Positions 8,358-14,748 of a stretch of DNA of 64,000 bases are shown piece after piece. The notes under the pieces are model-generated. The model worked only from the letters and a program-made list of their open reading frames with translations. It was not told the origin of the DNA and ran no database searches. A program made the translations under genes and the position numbers. This DNA is from GW2011-AR1 sp964384965. Its GTDB lineage: Archaea > Nanobdellota > Nanobdellia > Pacearchaeales > GW2011-AR1. The DNA is taken from contig CAYLLR010000001.1 in the NCBI GenBank assembly GCA_964384965.1, positions 1 through 64,000 on the forward strand, read 5' to 3'. Each line of letters starts with the position of its first letter. Positions within the stretch are counted from its first letter, which is position 1.

Positions 8358-8723
8358 ATGAAATCCAATTTTAAAAAAAATAAATTTTTGAATTTTCTTC
8401 AGTCGGCCTTTTTCAGTTCTATCTTTTATTATTCTATTTCGATAAGTTTTTCTAATCAAAAAGAAAAAATACCTTATGAGTTATATTTTCAAAATTTTTA
8501 CAAACCCAAAATAGAGGTAGTAAGAAATTATTTTGATTATGACAAGAGCGGTTCAATTGATTCTCCCGATGAATTGAAAGATTTATCGAGGGTTATTGGG
8601 GTCAATGAAAAAGATTTGTTTGTCAAACAAAACCTAAATTATTATTTTTATCTTGCTTACAATTCTTTATCAAAACAAGGTAAATTAAAAAATAGAAATA
8701 CGGATAATGAAAATAAAAATTAA
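8358..8723 (+). CDS. Small protein with a single EF-hand-like loop
   Basis: A moderately hydrophobic segment (about 12-30) may be a signal or anchor. Residues 64-76 read DYDKSGSIDSPDE, matching an EF-hand calcium loop (Asp at 1, 3 and 9, Gly at 6, hydrophobic at 8). The rest is helical and Asn/Lys-rich. It starts one base after the GTPase stop and its 3' end overlaps the DUF167 gene by 17 nt, so it belongs to that operon. A single loop without a pair could bind Ca2+ weakly or serve as a dockerin-like element; this is inference. Confidence 0.5.
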   Translation: MKSNFKKNKFLNFLQSAFFSSIFYYSISISFSNQKEKIPYELYFQNFYKPKIEVVRNYFDYDKSGSIDSPDELKDLSRVIGVNEKDLFVKQNLNYYFYLAYNSLSKQGKLKNRNTDNENKN

Positions 8724-8919
8724 ATTGCATCCCGGTTCTTCTCAAGAGAAGATTTTTAAAATTTCTAAAAAAGAGTATGAAGTTTGGTTAAAAGAAAGGG
8801 CAATGGAAAATAGGGCGAATAAAAGATTGTTAAAATTTTTAAAAAAATATTTTAAAGCAAATGTTGAATTTGTTTCTGGTTTTAATTCTAAAATTAAGTT
8901 TTTTGAAATTGGATTATGA
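8707..8919 (+). CDS. DUF167 (YggU) family protein
   Basis: This 70-residue protein has the DUF167 layout: an N-terminal strand KIKIKLHPGSSQEKI, then VWLKERAMENRANKRLLKFLKKYF, which corresponds to the family's A-x-x-G-x-ANK-x-L-x-x-F-L core, then a strand VEFVSGFNSKIKFFEI. The molecular function of the family is unknown; solved members have a small alpha/beta fold. It is slightly shorter than usual (about 75-100). It overlaps the preceding gene, suggesting coupled translation. Confidence 0.8.
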   Translation: MKIKIKLHPGSSQEKIFKISKKEYEVWLKERAMENRANKRLLKFLKKYFKANVEFVSGFNSKIKFFEIGL

Positions 8920-8936
8920 GGATTTTAAGAAAAAAT

Positions 8937-9281
8937 TTATTCAGAGAAAGGATTAATTTTTTCAGTTTCTTCCAATAACTTTTTGTATTCGAGGCTTTTT
9001 TCGGGGTTTTCTACAGCATACAGAAAAAGATTGGATAAATAATTTAATTTTGATATAGGATAATTTACAAAATATTCTTTTTGATAATCACTTAATTGTT
9101 TGTATTTTTCAAAGATTTCAATATGGGAAGAGGTATCTTTTTTACGGTCTGAATTTTCTTTTTTATTATTTTTTTTCTATCAAATTTTTTAAATTTTCCA
9201 AGAAGTCAAATCAATTTCTTTAGTTTTTTCATTTTTTATGATTTTTATCAGGGATATAATTTTTTTAGGAGTCCAAAGTTT
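8937..9281 (-). pseudogene. Frameshifted or decayed reading frame downstream of the MBL gene
   Basis: The reverse strand carries protein-like sequence split over three frames. The largest open part (9176-8937, 79 codons) reads as natural protein (HIEIFEKYKQLSDYQKEYF and onward, to EKINPFSE) but has no usable start codon. Upstream of it come LENLKNLIEKK in a second frame and LWTPKKIISLIKII in a third. The breaks fall at A/T homopolymers, one a run of eight T at 9169-9176 on the given strand. Either a small gene is decaying, or the assembly has homopolymer errors. The family is not recognised. Confidence 0.5.
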
Positions 9282-9288
9282 TTAAAGA

Positions 9289-9825
9289 TTAATGACCCGG
9301 ACACAATATTTCAAATTTTAATTTCTTGATAAATTCAAGAGATTCCTTCATTTTTTCCGGGGACGATTCTGGAAAATCAGTTCTTCCAATATATCCCTTA
9401 TGGAACAAAGTGTCTCCAGAGAACAAAATATTTTTGTAAAGAATGGTTATATCTCCTTGGGTATGACCAGGAGTTTTATAGATTTTAAGGTTTTTATCCC
9501 GGAGATTTTCTATGGGAAGTATCTTTTTTAGTTTCGTCTGTGAATGGTCTTTATTAATCATATTTGTAAAATTTCCATAAACTTTTGCGTTCGGGAAAAT
9601 ATTTATGTTTTCACTATGATCATAATGCGCATGTGTTAAAATTATAGTATTTATTTCTTCGGGTTTTAAGTTCAGAGAAGATAGTGAATCAATTAATTCA
9701 GAAGAATTATCCTTTGAGGAGGTATCTATTAGAATGTTCTTGTCCGTGAATTTTATTAGATAAACAATTGAACCCTCATTTTTGAAATTAATTTCGGTCA
9801 CATTTTTGGAAATTTTTGTTATCAT
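9289..9825 (-). CDS. Metallo-beta-lactamase-fold hydrolase, glyoxalase II-like, short C-terminus
   Basis: The MBL fold is clear: THAHYDH (H65, H67, D69, H70), HTPGHTQGDI (about 117-126) with the next metal His, and SGDTLF with the bridging Asp. The known family hydrolyses thioesters, or lactones and RNA in other branches; the substrate is not predictable here. The protein ends abruptly at CPGH, where family members normally continue with G and about 20 more residues after the last metal His. The region just downstream is frameshifted (8937-9281), so the end may be damaged. It is divergent from the ASCH gene. Confidence 0.8.
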   Translation of the reverse strand: MITKISKNVTEINFKNEGSIVYLIKFTDKNILIDTSSKDNSSELIDSLSSLNLKPEEINTIILTHAHYDHSENINIFPNAKVYGNFTNMINKDHSQTKLKKILPIENLRDKNLKIYKTPGHTQGDITILYKNILFSGDTLFHKGYIGRTDFPESSPEKMKESLEFIKKLKFEILCPGH

Positions 9826-9872
9826 AGATTTAATAACAAAACTAATATAAACTTATTAATTTTTTCCTTTTC

Positions 9873-10238
9873 ATGAAAGTTTTATCTTTAAAACAGCCCT
9901 TCGCTGAATTAGTGGTTTCTGGAAGAAAAACAATTGAATTAAGAAGATGGAATACAAAATTTAGGGGAAAATTTTTAATTCATGCTTCTAAAATTCCAGA
10001 TTCAAAAGCTATGAAAAAATTTAAATTTAAAAAATTACCTCTTGGAGTTATAGTCGGAAAAACTGAATTAATTGAAGTTAAAAAATATGAAAATGATTTT
10101 GAACATAAGAAAGATAAGAAAAGACATTTAGCTGATTCTTCGTGGGGTAAATATGGTTTTGTTTTGAAAAATGCTAAAAGAATTAAACCAATTAAAGCAA
10201 AAGGAAAATTAAATTTTTGGGAGTTTGATTTAAGATGA
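9873..10238 (+). CDS. ASCH-domain (PUA-like) protein
   Basis: The N-terminus KVLSLKQPFAELVVSGRKTIELRRW is the ASCH signature, followed by GKFLIHAS and GVIVGKTELIEV, and the end YGFVLKNAKRI...FWEFDLR. ASCH domains have the PUA-like beta-barrel fold and are predicted to bind RNA or modified nucleotides; some members are amidohydrolases acting on N4-acetylcytidine. The role here is inferred only as nucleic-acid related. It overlaps the metallopeptidase gene by four bases, so the two are probably co-translated. Confidence 0.8.
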   Translation: MKVLSLKQPFAELVVSGRKTIELRRWNTKFRGKFLIHASKIPDSKAMKKFKFKKLPLGVIVGKTELIEVKKYENDFEHKKDKKRHLADSSWGKYGFVLKNAKRIKPIKAKGKLNFWEFDLR

Positions 10239-10648
10239 AATATGAATTTTCTCCGAGTTTGCAGGTTCTTGCCGAGGACATTGCGAGGAGGATTTTTCCA
10301 CATATAAAAATTGAGAGAGTAAAATGTTTTAGAAGTTATGGTTCTTCGACGAAGCATACAATTGCGAGGTGTCATGCGTTGGGAAAAATTATGCAAGAAG
10401 CGATGGGGGTTGACGCCTTTTATGCTTTGGAATTTCTTGGAGAAAAATTCAATAAAATGAAAAAAGAGGAAAAAATAAAAGTAGTTATTCATGAACTTAT
10501 GCATATTCCAGAAAGTTTCGGAGGGGGGTTTAAGAATCATAATGTTGTGACAGATAAGAATATTAAGGAGTGTTATAAGGTTTATCTTGATTGTGTTAAA
10601 AATGAAAAAAAAATTGATTGGTTTAAATTTAAAAGGAAAAAAAATTAA
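10235..10648 (+). CDS. Putative metallopeptidase (SprT/COG4900-like)
   Basis: The zinc site HELMH (H86, E87, H90) is followed by IPESFGGGFKNHNVVT, with H102 a candidate third ligand. The Phe-Gly-Gly-Gly-x2-xH arrangement is characteristic of the archaeal 'putative metallopeptidase' family. At 137 residues it is full length for this family. Substrates are unknown. It sits in a compact ASCH-peptidase-DUF192 operon: the start overlaps the gene before and the end overlaps the next by 47 nt. Confidence 0.8.
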   Translation: MKYEFSPSLQVLAEDIARRIFPHIKIERVKCFRSYGSSTKHTIARCHALGKIMQEAMGVDAFYALEFLGEKFNKMKKEEKIKVVIHELMHIPESFGGGFKNHNVVTDKNIKECYKVYLDCVKNEKKIDWFKFKRKKN

Positions 10649-10958
10649 ACTTGAAACTTTTGTCGTTCCATTTTGGCGTAAAGGAATTGGTTTAATGTTT
10701 CAGCGTCGGGAAAAAGCGAAAGCTTTGGTTTTTGAATTCAAAAGTCCTGTAAAAATGGCAATTCATTCTTGGTTTGTTTTTTTCCCTTTTTTTGCAATTT
10801 GGTTAGATTCAAAAAATAAAGTTCTTAGTTATAAAATTGTCAAGCCCTTTGAATTTAATATTTTACCTTCGAAAAAATTTGTTAAGCTCGTTGAAGTGCC
10901 AATCAGTAAAAAGTATAAAGTTCTTGGACTTCCGTCGATTAAAGAAAGATTTAAATAG
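10602..10958 (+). CDS. DUF192 family protein
   Basis: The family pattern is present: KGIGLMFQRR (GLM-F-R core), then ALVFEF, then IHSWFVFFPFFAIWLDSKNKVLSY, matching the conserved H-(S/T)-x-F-V-x(2)-P-x(2)-x-x-(F/W)-x-D run. The ATG at 10602 is chosen over the upstream TTG at 10587. DUF192 proteins are small beta-barrels of unknown function, often secreted in bacteria; this one has no signal peptide. It is the last gene of the operon and overlaps the peptidase gene. Confidence 0.8.
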   Translation: MKKKLIGLNLKGKKIKLETFVVPFWRKGIGLMFQRREKAKALVFEFKSPVKMAIHSWFVFFPFFAIWLDSKNKVLSYKIVKPFEFNILPSKKFVKLVEVPISKKYKVLGLPSIKERFK

Positions 10959-11023
10959 GAGTTTTGTTTTATTTAATTAGAAAAATAATTCCTTTTTATA
11001 GAGGAATTTATATTCGGAAAAAA

Positions 11024-11030
11024 GGAGGTG
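11024..11030 (+). promoter_or_regulatory. Strong Shine-Dalgarno that decides the start of the basic protein gene
   Basis: GGAGGTG lies six bases before ATG 11037. The in-frame GTG at 11028 falls inside this ribosome-binding site, so it is rejected as a start. A TTTTTATA box lies near 10993-11000. Confidence 0.7.
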
Positions 11031-11036
11031 AGTGTA

Positions 11037-11297
11037 ATGGGGAAAATAATAGTTAAAAAGGCTGTTGTAAGGAAGCCTGGACACCTTTACTACATCGACG
11101 CTAAAGGAAACGTTTGTGAAGCTAAGATGGCTAGAGGGGGAAAGAAAAAGAAAAAGGCTGCTAAGAAAAAACCAGCTAAAAGAAAGGTTGCCAAAAGAAA
11201 GCCGGCTAAAAGAGTTGCTAAAAAGAAACCAGCTAAAAGAAAGGCTGCTAAGAAAAAACCAGCTAAAAGAAAGCCGGTTAAAAGAAAAAGGAGATAA
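11037..11297 (+). CDS. Lysine-rich H1-like basic protein, probable chromatin or RNA-binding protein
   Basis: The first ~35 residues form a small domain (VRKPGHLYYIDAKGNVCEAKMARGG); a similar short module recurs in small archaeal and bacterial proteins with a basic tail. The remaining ~50 residues are tandem AKKKPAKR / AKRKPAKR repeats, as in histone H1 tails and bacterial HupB/AlgP C-termini. No cysteine-based metal site is visible (one Cys only). The likely role is nucleic-acid compaction, by inference. A strong ribosome-binding site and a following terminator point to high, monocistronic expression. Confidence 0.7.
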   Translation: MGKIIVKKAVVRKPGHLYYIDAKGNVCEAKMARGGKKKKKAAKKKPAKRKVAKRKPAKRVAKKKPAKRKAAKKKPAKRKPVKRKRR

Positions 11298-11306
11298 TTT
11301 CTTAAG

Positions 11307-11334
11307 AAGCAATTTTTAGGGGGTTTGCTTTTTT
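11307..11334 (+). terminator. Hairpin plus T-tract terminator
   Basis: AAGCAA (11307-11312) and TTGCTT (11325-11330) can pair around a 12-nt loop, followed by a run of T ending at 11334. It lies ten bases after the stop codon of the basic protein. Confidence 0.5.
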
Positions 11335-11648
11335 AGAAAATTCTTCTGGGTAATATGGAGGTGTTTTAAGCTTTTTTGGTTTTTTATTTTACAATTTTTA
11401 TTTTTTTGTTCTGGAAGTGTTTTGTGATGTTTTTTATTTTTTTTGTTTTGAGTAAATTAAGGGAAAGGGGGTTTGTTGTTTTTGCGAAATTTTTTTATAA
11501 TGAATGATTTTTAATTTTTGGAGTCCCACCACAAGAAAAATTTTATAAATTTAGGATTTAATTTTTCAAGTTTTTTAGTGTCAATTGCCTTTTTTATTTT
11601 TGATTCTTTTAAGGTTAATTTTAAATAATTGTCTTGTTGTTTGGTTTT
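11335..11648 (+). other. T-rich intergenic region with two TATA-like boxes before kae1
   Basis: No gene is seen. TTTTAAATAA at 11619-11628 is centred 26 nt before the kae1 ATG and is the likely promoter; TTTATAAA at 11542-11549 could give a second, longer transcript. The strand is markedly T-rich, perhaps in keeping with termination from the left. Confidence 0.45.
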
Positions 11649-12644
11649 ATGACAATAGTTTTAGGAATTGAATCGACGGCACATACTTTTGGGATAGGAG
11701 TTGTGAAGAATGGAAAAATAATTGCGAATAGAAAAGATATGTATACGACAAAATCAGGGGGAATTATTCCCATGGATTCTGCAAAGCACCATAAGGAAGT
11801 TTCCATAAAAGTTTATTCTGAAGCTTTGAAAGAGGCGAAGATTAAAGAATCAAATATTGATGCGATTGCATTTAGTCAGGGTCCAGGTCTTGCCCCCTGT
11901 TTGATTGAAGGAATGAAATTTGCGAAAGCTTTAAGCAAGAGATTAAATAAACCTCTTGTTCCAGTTAATCATTGTGTTGCCCATTTGGAAATTGGGAAGA
12001 TAACCGGAGCAAAGGATCCTGTTTTGCTTTATTGTTCTGGAGCTAATACTCAAATTATTAGTTATTCCCTCGGAAAATATAGAATTTTCGGAGAAACTCT
12101 CGATAATGGGGTGGGAAATTTTATAGATGGGTTTGCCCGTTACGCTGGAATTGGTTTTCCTGGAGGGCCTGAACTTGAAAAATTAGCTGAGAAGGGAAAG
12201 AGGTATATAGAACTTCCATATGTTGTAAAGGGTATGGATGTTTCTTTTTCAGGAATTTTGACTAATCTGAAGCAAAAGTTTGATAAAAAAATTTATTCTT
12301 TAGAAGATTTAAGTTATTCTATGCAGGAAACGGTTTTTGCAATGCTTATTGAAACGGCAGAAAGAGCTTTAGCACATGTTCAGAAAAAAGAATTGGTTTT
12401 GGGGGGAGGGGTTGCGTGTAATTCAAGATTACAGGAAATGGCGAGGATTATGTGCAAGGAAAGGGGTGCAAAATTTTTTTGTCCGGAACGTTCTCTACTC
12501 GTCGATAACGGGGCGATGATTGCATACCTGGGAGAAATAATTTTTAATTCGGGAATTAGATTTTCAGGAGAAGAAGTGGAAAAATTAGATATTAAACCCC
12601 GACAACGTACAGATGAAATTGAGGTTAATTGGAAGAAAAATTAA
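11649..12644 (+). CDS. kae1: Kae1/TsaD, catalytic subunit of KEOPS (tRNA t6A synthesis)
   Basis: The ASKHA fold is recognisable: VLGIESTAHTFGIGVV (phosphate 1), HCVAHLE with the iron ligands H108 and H112, SGANTQII (phosphate 2), LDNGVGNFIDGFAR, and GGGVACNSRLQEM with the adenosine site, then DNGAMIAY (third metal ligand Asp). Kae1 transfers threonylcarbamoyl to A37 of ANN-decoding tRNAs. At 331 residues it is the stand-alone form; the Bud32 kinase, often fused in archaea, is absent. ATG 11649 is fixed by the TATA box at 11619-11628. It converges with the next gene, overlapping its 3' end by four bases. Confidence 0.93.
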   Translation: MTIVLGIESTAHTFGIGVVKNGKIIANRKDMYTTKSGGIIPMDSAKHHKEVSIKVYSEALKEAKIKESNIDAIAFSQGPGLAPCLIEGMKFAKALSKRLNKPLVPVNHCVAHLEIGKITGAKDPVLLYCSGANTQIISYSLGKYRIFGETLDNGVGNFIDGFARYAGIGFPGGPELEKLAEKGKRYIELPYVVKGMDVSFSGILTNLKQKFDKKIYSLEDLSYSMQETVFAMLIETAERALAHVQKKELVLGGGVACNSRLQEMARIMCKERGAKFFCPERSLLVDNGAMIAYLGEIIFNSGIRFSGEEVEKLDIKPRQRTDEIEVNWKKN

Positions 12645-12955
12645 ATTAATTTGCATAGGTTTCTAGAATGAATTTCTATTGAACAGCCACTTTTTAATTT
12701 TTTTTCAATTTCCTTCATGAAATCTATTAATTCTTCATCATTTTTTATTTTGTCCTCTTTAATTAGTTGATAATTTTCTTCCCCGAATGATAATTGCACA
12801 TAGTAATAATTTAATCCTTCTTTCCTTCCACTTAAATAAATGAATTTTTCTTTTGCAAGAGAAATTTCTAATCTTCTAACCTGGTTCGTGTTTAATCTTG
12901 AACTTGCTAGTTCCTTTTCATTCAAAAATAGATTATATCCTGTTTTCTTAATCAT
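12641..12955 (-). CDS. Small protein of unknown function
   Basis: A 104-residue acidic-basic mixed protein. The N-terminal half looks like beta strands (YNLFLNEKE, FIYLSGRKEGLNYYYVQLSF), the C-terminal half a helix (DEELIDFMKEIEKKLKSG). It has no membrane segment and no recognised motif. It stands alone on the reverse strand, convergent with kae1, with stop codons overlapping. Normal codon use and alternating structure support a real gene. Confidence 0.55.
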   Translation of the reverse strand: MIKKTGYNLFLNEKELASSRLNTNQVRRLEISLAKEKFIYLSGRKEGLNYYYVQLSFGEENYQLIKEDKIKNDEELIDFMKEIEKKLKSGCSIEIHSRNLCKLI

Positions 12956-13126
12956 TTTCTTCTATGAATTTGAGGTTATTTAAACATTGTTGTAGTTAGG
13001 AAGATTAGTTAACCATATTGGGTTTCTTTTGGAATTTTAAATTTAGAATTTTAGATAAAATTTCAACGGAAGTTTTATAAACTAAAAATTGCCTTAATGT
13101 TTGTATCGGATGAACGAGCAGTTCAA

Positions 13127-13477
13127 ATGAAGAGTTTGGCGTTCTTTCGATTAACTAAATATGGCTATAATTTAAAAATGGATGGATATCAAATTGTTGA
13201 AAAGGCGAAACGAACCGGAAAAATTGAGAAAGGAACCAACGAGGTAACCAAGGCAATTGAAAGGGGCGTTGCAAAATTTGTTGTATATGCAAAAGATGTT
13301 GAACCTAAAGAGATAGTGGCACATCTTCCTTTGCTGTGCAAGGAGAAGGGGGTTCCCTTTTTGGAAGTTGATAGCAAGCAAAAATTGGGAATTGCCGTGG
13401 GTCTTCCCGTTGCAGCTTCTTCTATTGTGATTGTTGAGCCTGGTGAAGCAAGTCAGGACATCGCCTCTATAAAGTAA
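13127..13477 (+). CDS. rpl7ae: Ribosomal protein L7Ae (kink-turn RNA-binding)
   Basis: KRTGKIEKGTNEVTKAIERG is the L7Ae RNA-binding core, followed by AKFVVYAKDVEPKEIVAHLPLLCKEKGVPF and the LGIAVGLPVAASSIVIVEPG hydrophobic loop. It binds kink-turns in 23S rRNA, box C/D and H/ACA RNAs and RNase P. The TATA box TTTATAAA at 13074-13081 predicts a transcript start near 13103, which excludes the upstream ATG at 13097; ATG 13127 is used here, with some doubt because the N-terminus diverges from the family. It heads the L7Ae-S28e-orphan-L24e cluster typical of archaea. Confidence 0.9.
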   Translation: MKSLAFFRLTKYGYNLKMDGYQIVEKAKRTGKIEKGTNEVTKAIERGVAKFVVYAKDVEPKEIVAHLPLLCKEKGVPFLEVDSKQKLGIAVGLPVAASSIVIVEPGEASQDIASIK

Positions 13478-13500
13478 TTTTAAAATAGGCAAAATTCAAT

Positions 13501-13800
13501 ATGGCAAAAACAGACAAAAATAAAAGAAAGCAACAAGGGAAATCGCAGGCTTCTAAAGGGAGTGATAAGATTCTTGGAGAGATTGTTCCGGCAGTAGTTC
13601 GGGAGCTTCTTGGAAGAACTGGTTTTAGAGGAGAGATTACACAAGTTAAAGTTCTTGTCGAAGAAGGGAAGGATAAGGGAAGAAGTATGAGAAGAAATGT
13701 GAGGGGTGCTGTGAGAGTGGGGGATGTTTTAATGCTTAGAGAAACAGAAATTGAAGCCAGAAGAATTAAATCAAATATTAAAAAAGGAAATTATAAATAA
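13501..13800 (+). CDS. rps28e: Ribosomal protein S28e
   Basis: LGRTGFRGEITQVKVLVEEGKDKGRSMRRNVRGAVRVGDVLMLRETEIEARR is an essentially canonical S28e, read here in segments around GRTGFRGEITQ and VGDVLMLRETE. The OB-fold protein binds the small-subunit head near the mRNA exit. It carries an extra Lys/Gln-rich N-terminal extension of ~30 residues. It follows L7Ae by 23 nt and precedes L24e after one small gene, the usual archaeal order. Confidence 0.93.
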   Translation: MAKTDKNKRKQQGKSQASKGSDKILGEIVPAVVRELLGRTGFRGEITQVKVLVEEGKDKGRSMRRNVRGAVRVGDVLMLRETEIEARRIKSNIKKGNYK

Positions 13801-13801
13801 A

Positions 13802-14056
13802 ATGAAAGAAGAATTTGGGGAACTTGTTAAAATCGTTGAGGATTTTTTTGATAAAGAATACAGTTTGCCCGGAATTCATCCCGGCTTTATTGAGATTGCA
13901 AGTCCAAATAAAGAGTATCTTTTGAAGGGTCAAAAAAAGATTGAAGAAATGAATTTTCCGAATTATGAAACTCTCTGCACTTTTTTTAAAGAAAGAGATT
14001 TAGAATACCACCATGATAGATATAAATTAAAAGTTAGTTTTAAAAGGAAGAATTAA
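13802..14056 (+). CDS. Small protein of unknown function inside the ribosomal cluster
   Basis: An 84-residue protein placed between S28e and L24e; the ATG at 13802 directly follows the S28e stop. It opens with a helix (EEFGELVKIVEDFFDKEY), then LPGIHPGFIEIASPNKEYLLKGQ and a basic end. The position might hint at a ribosomal or translation role, but no family is recognised; nucleoside diphosphate kinase, which often sits nearby in archaea, is clearly not it. Tight spacing on both sides supports a real gene. Confidence 0.6.
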   Translation: MKEEFGELVKIVEDFFDKEYSLPGIHPGFIEIASPNKEYLLKGQKKIEEMNFPNYETLCTFFKERDLEYHHDRYKLKVSFKRKN

Positions 14057-14057
14057 A

Positions 14058-14261
14058 ATGCCTAAATGTGTTTATTGCGAAAAAAATTACGAGCTTCCGA
14101 GGGGATTGACTTTGGTGATGAAGGATGGTAAAGTTAATTATCTTTGTTCTTCAAAATGTAGAAAAAATATGTTAATGGGAAGAAGAAAAGTTAGATGGTT
14201 GCCAAAACATTTGAAATTCAATCCTAAAAATAAGAAAAAGGAAAAGAAAAGAAAAAAATAA
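14058..14261 (+). CDS. rpl24e: Ribosomal protein L24e
   Basis: The treble-clef zinc site is complete: CVYC near the N-terminus and CSSKC around residues 30-34 (C4, C7, C30, C34). GRRKVRWLPKHLKFNPKNK and the Lys-rich tail match archaeal L24e. It belongs to the large subunit. It starts one base after the preceding stop and ends the cluster. Confidence 0.92.
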   Translation: MPKCVYCEKNYELPRGLTLVMKDGKVNYLCSSKCRKNMLMGRRKVRWLPKHLKFNPKNKKKEKKRKK

Positions 14262-14748
14262 TTAAAAGAGATTTTTGAATGTCCTTTTAAAACATTTTTG
14301 TTTTTATTTTATGAAAAGAGATTTAGAGAAAACCAAAAATGAGAATTTTAATAAAGGTAATAGAGTCATTTTGGAGCTTTTAAGTTTCTTTAACTAAGAT
14401 TGAAGGGGTTATCAATTGCAATATAAAAAGCGGGTAAAAGAACCGTATAAGAGTCACTTGAAATTTTCTTTTATTTTGCACTATGATTGCCAGTTAAAAA
14501 ATTCTTCTTTTGTTTATAATAAAGGTCATTTTTGTGATTCAAATGTCTTAAATTTTTTTAGGGTTTTTATGTGGAAGTTTATTACTTTTAAGTTATTCTC
14601 GTCGGTAAAGGCTATTTTTGGACATAAAGATTTATAAACTAAATTTGCTTTTTTTGTGTGTAAAAAGGTCAAATCTTTTTTCAAAAATAGGGCGTAAATT
14701 GGTAAAAAATGTCCTGGTTTTTACATAAAATGGTTAAAAAATTAAAAA
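14262..14748 (+). other. 487-bp gap before gyrB: promoter and unusually long 5' leader
   Basis: A 73-codon TTG-started frame (14416-14637) has low protein character and is not accepted. TTTATAAA at 14631-14638 predicts a transcript start near 14660, giving gyrB a leader of about 89 nt, in contrast to the leaderless pattern elsewhere. In it, GTAAAAA (14702-14708) and TTTTTAC (14718-14724) form an inverted repeat with a 9-nt spacer, a possible operator or hairpin. The left half shows nothing clear. Confidence 0.45.

Noticed and set aside
9980..10540. 186-codon reverse frame across ASCH and metallopeptidase genes
   Set aside because: Both forward genes have clear family motifs; this frame has none.
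11196..11290. Tandem DNA repeat in the basic protein gene as a non-coding satellite
   Set aside because: The repetition follows the AKKKPAKR protein units with codon-level variation, so it is coding.
14416..14637. 73-codon frame before gyrB
   Set aside because: It starts with TTG, has no promoter at the usual distance, poor protein-like composition and ends inside the gyrB TATA region.
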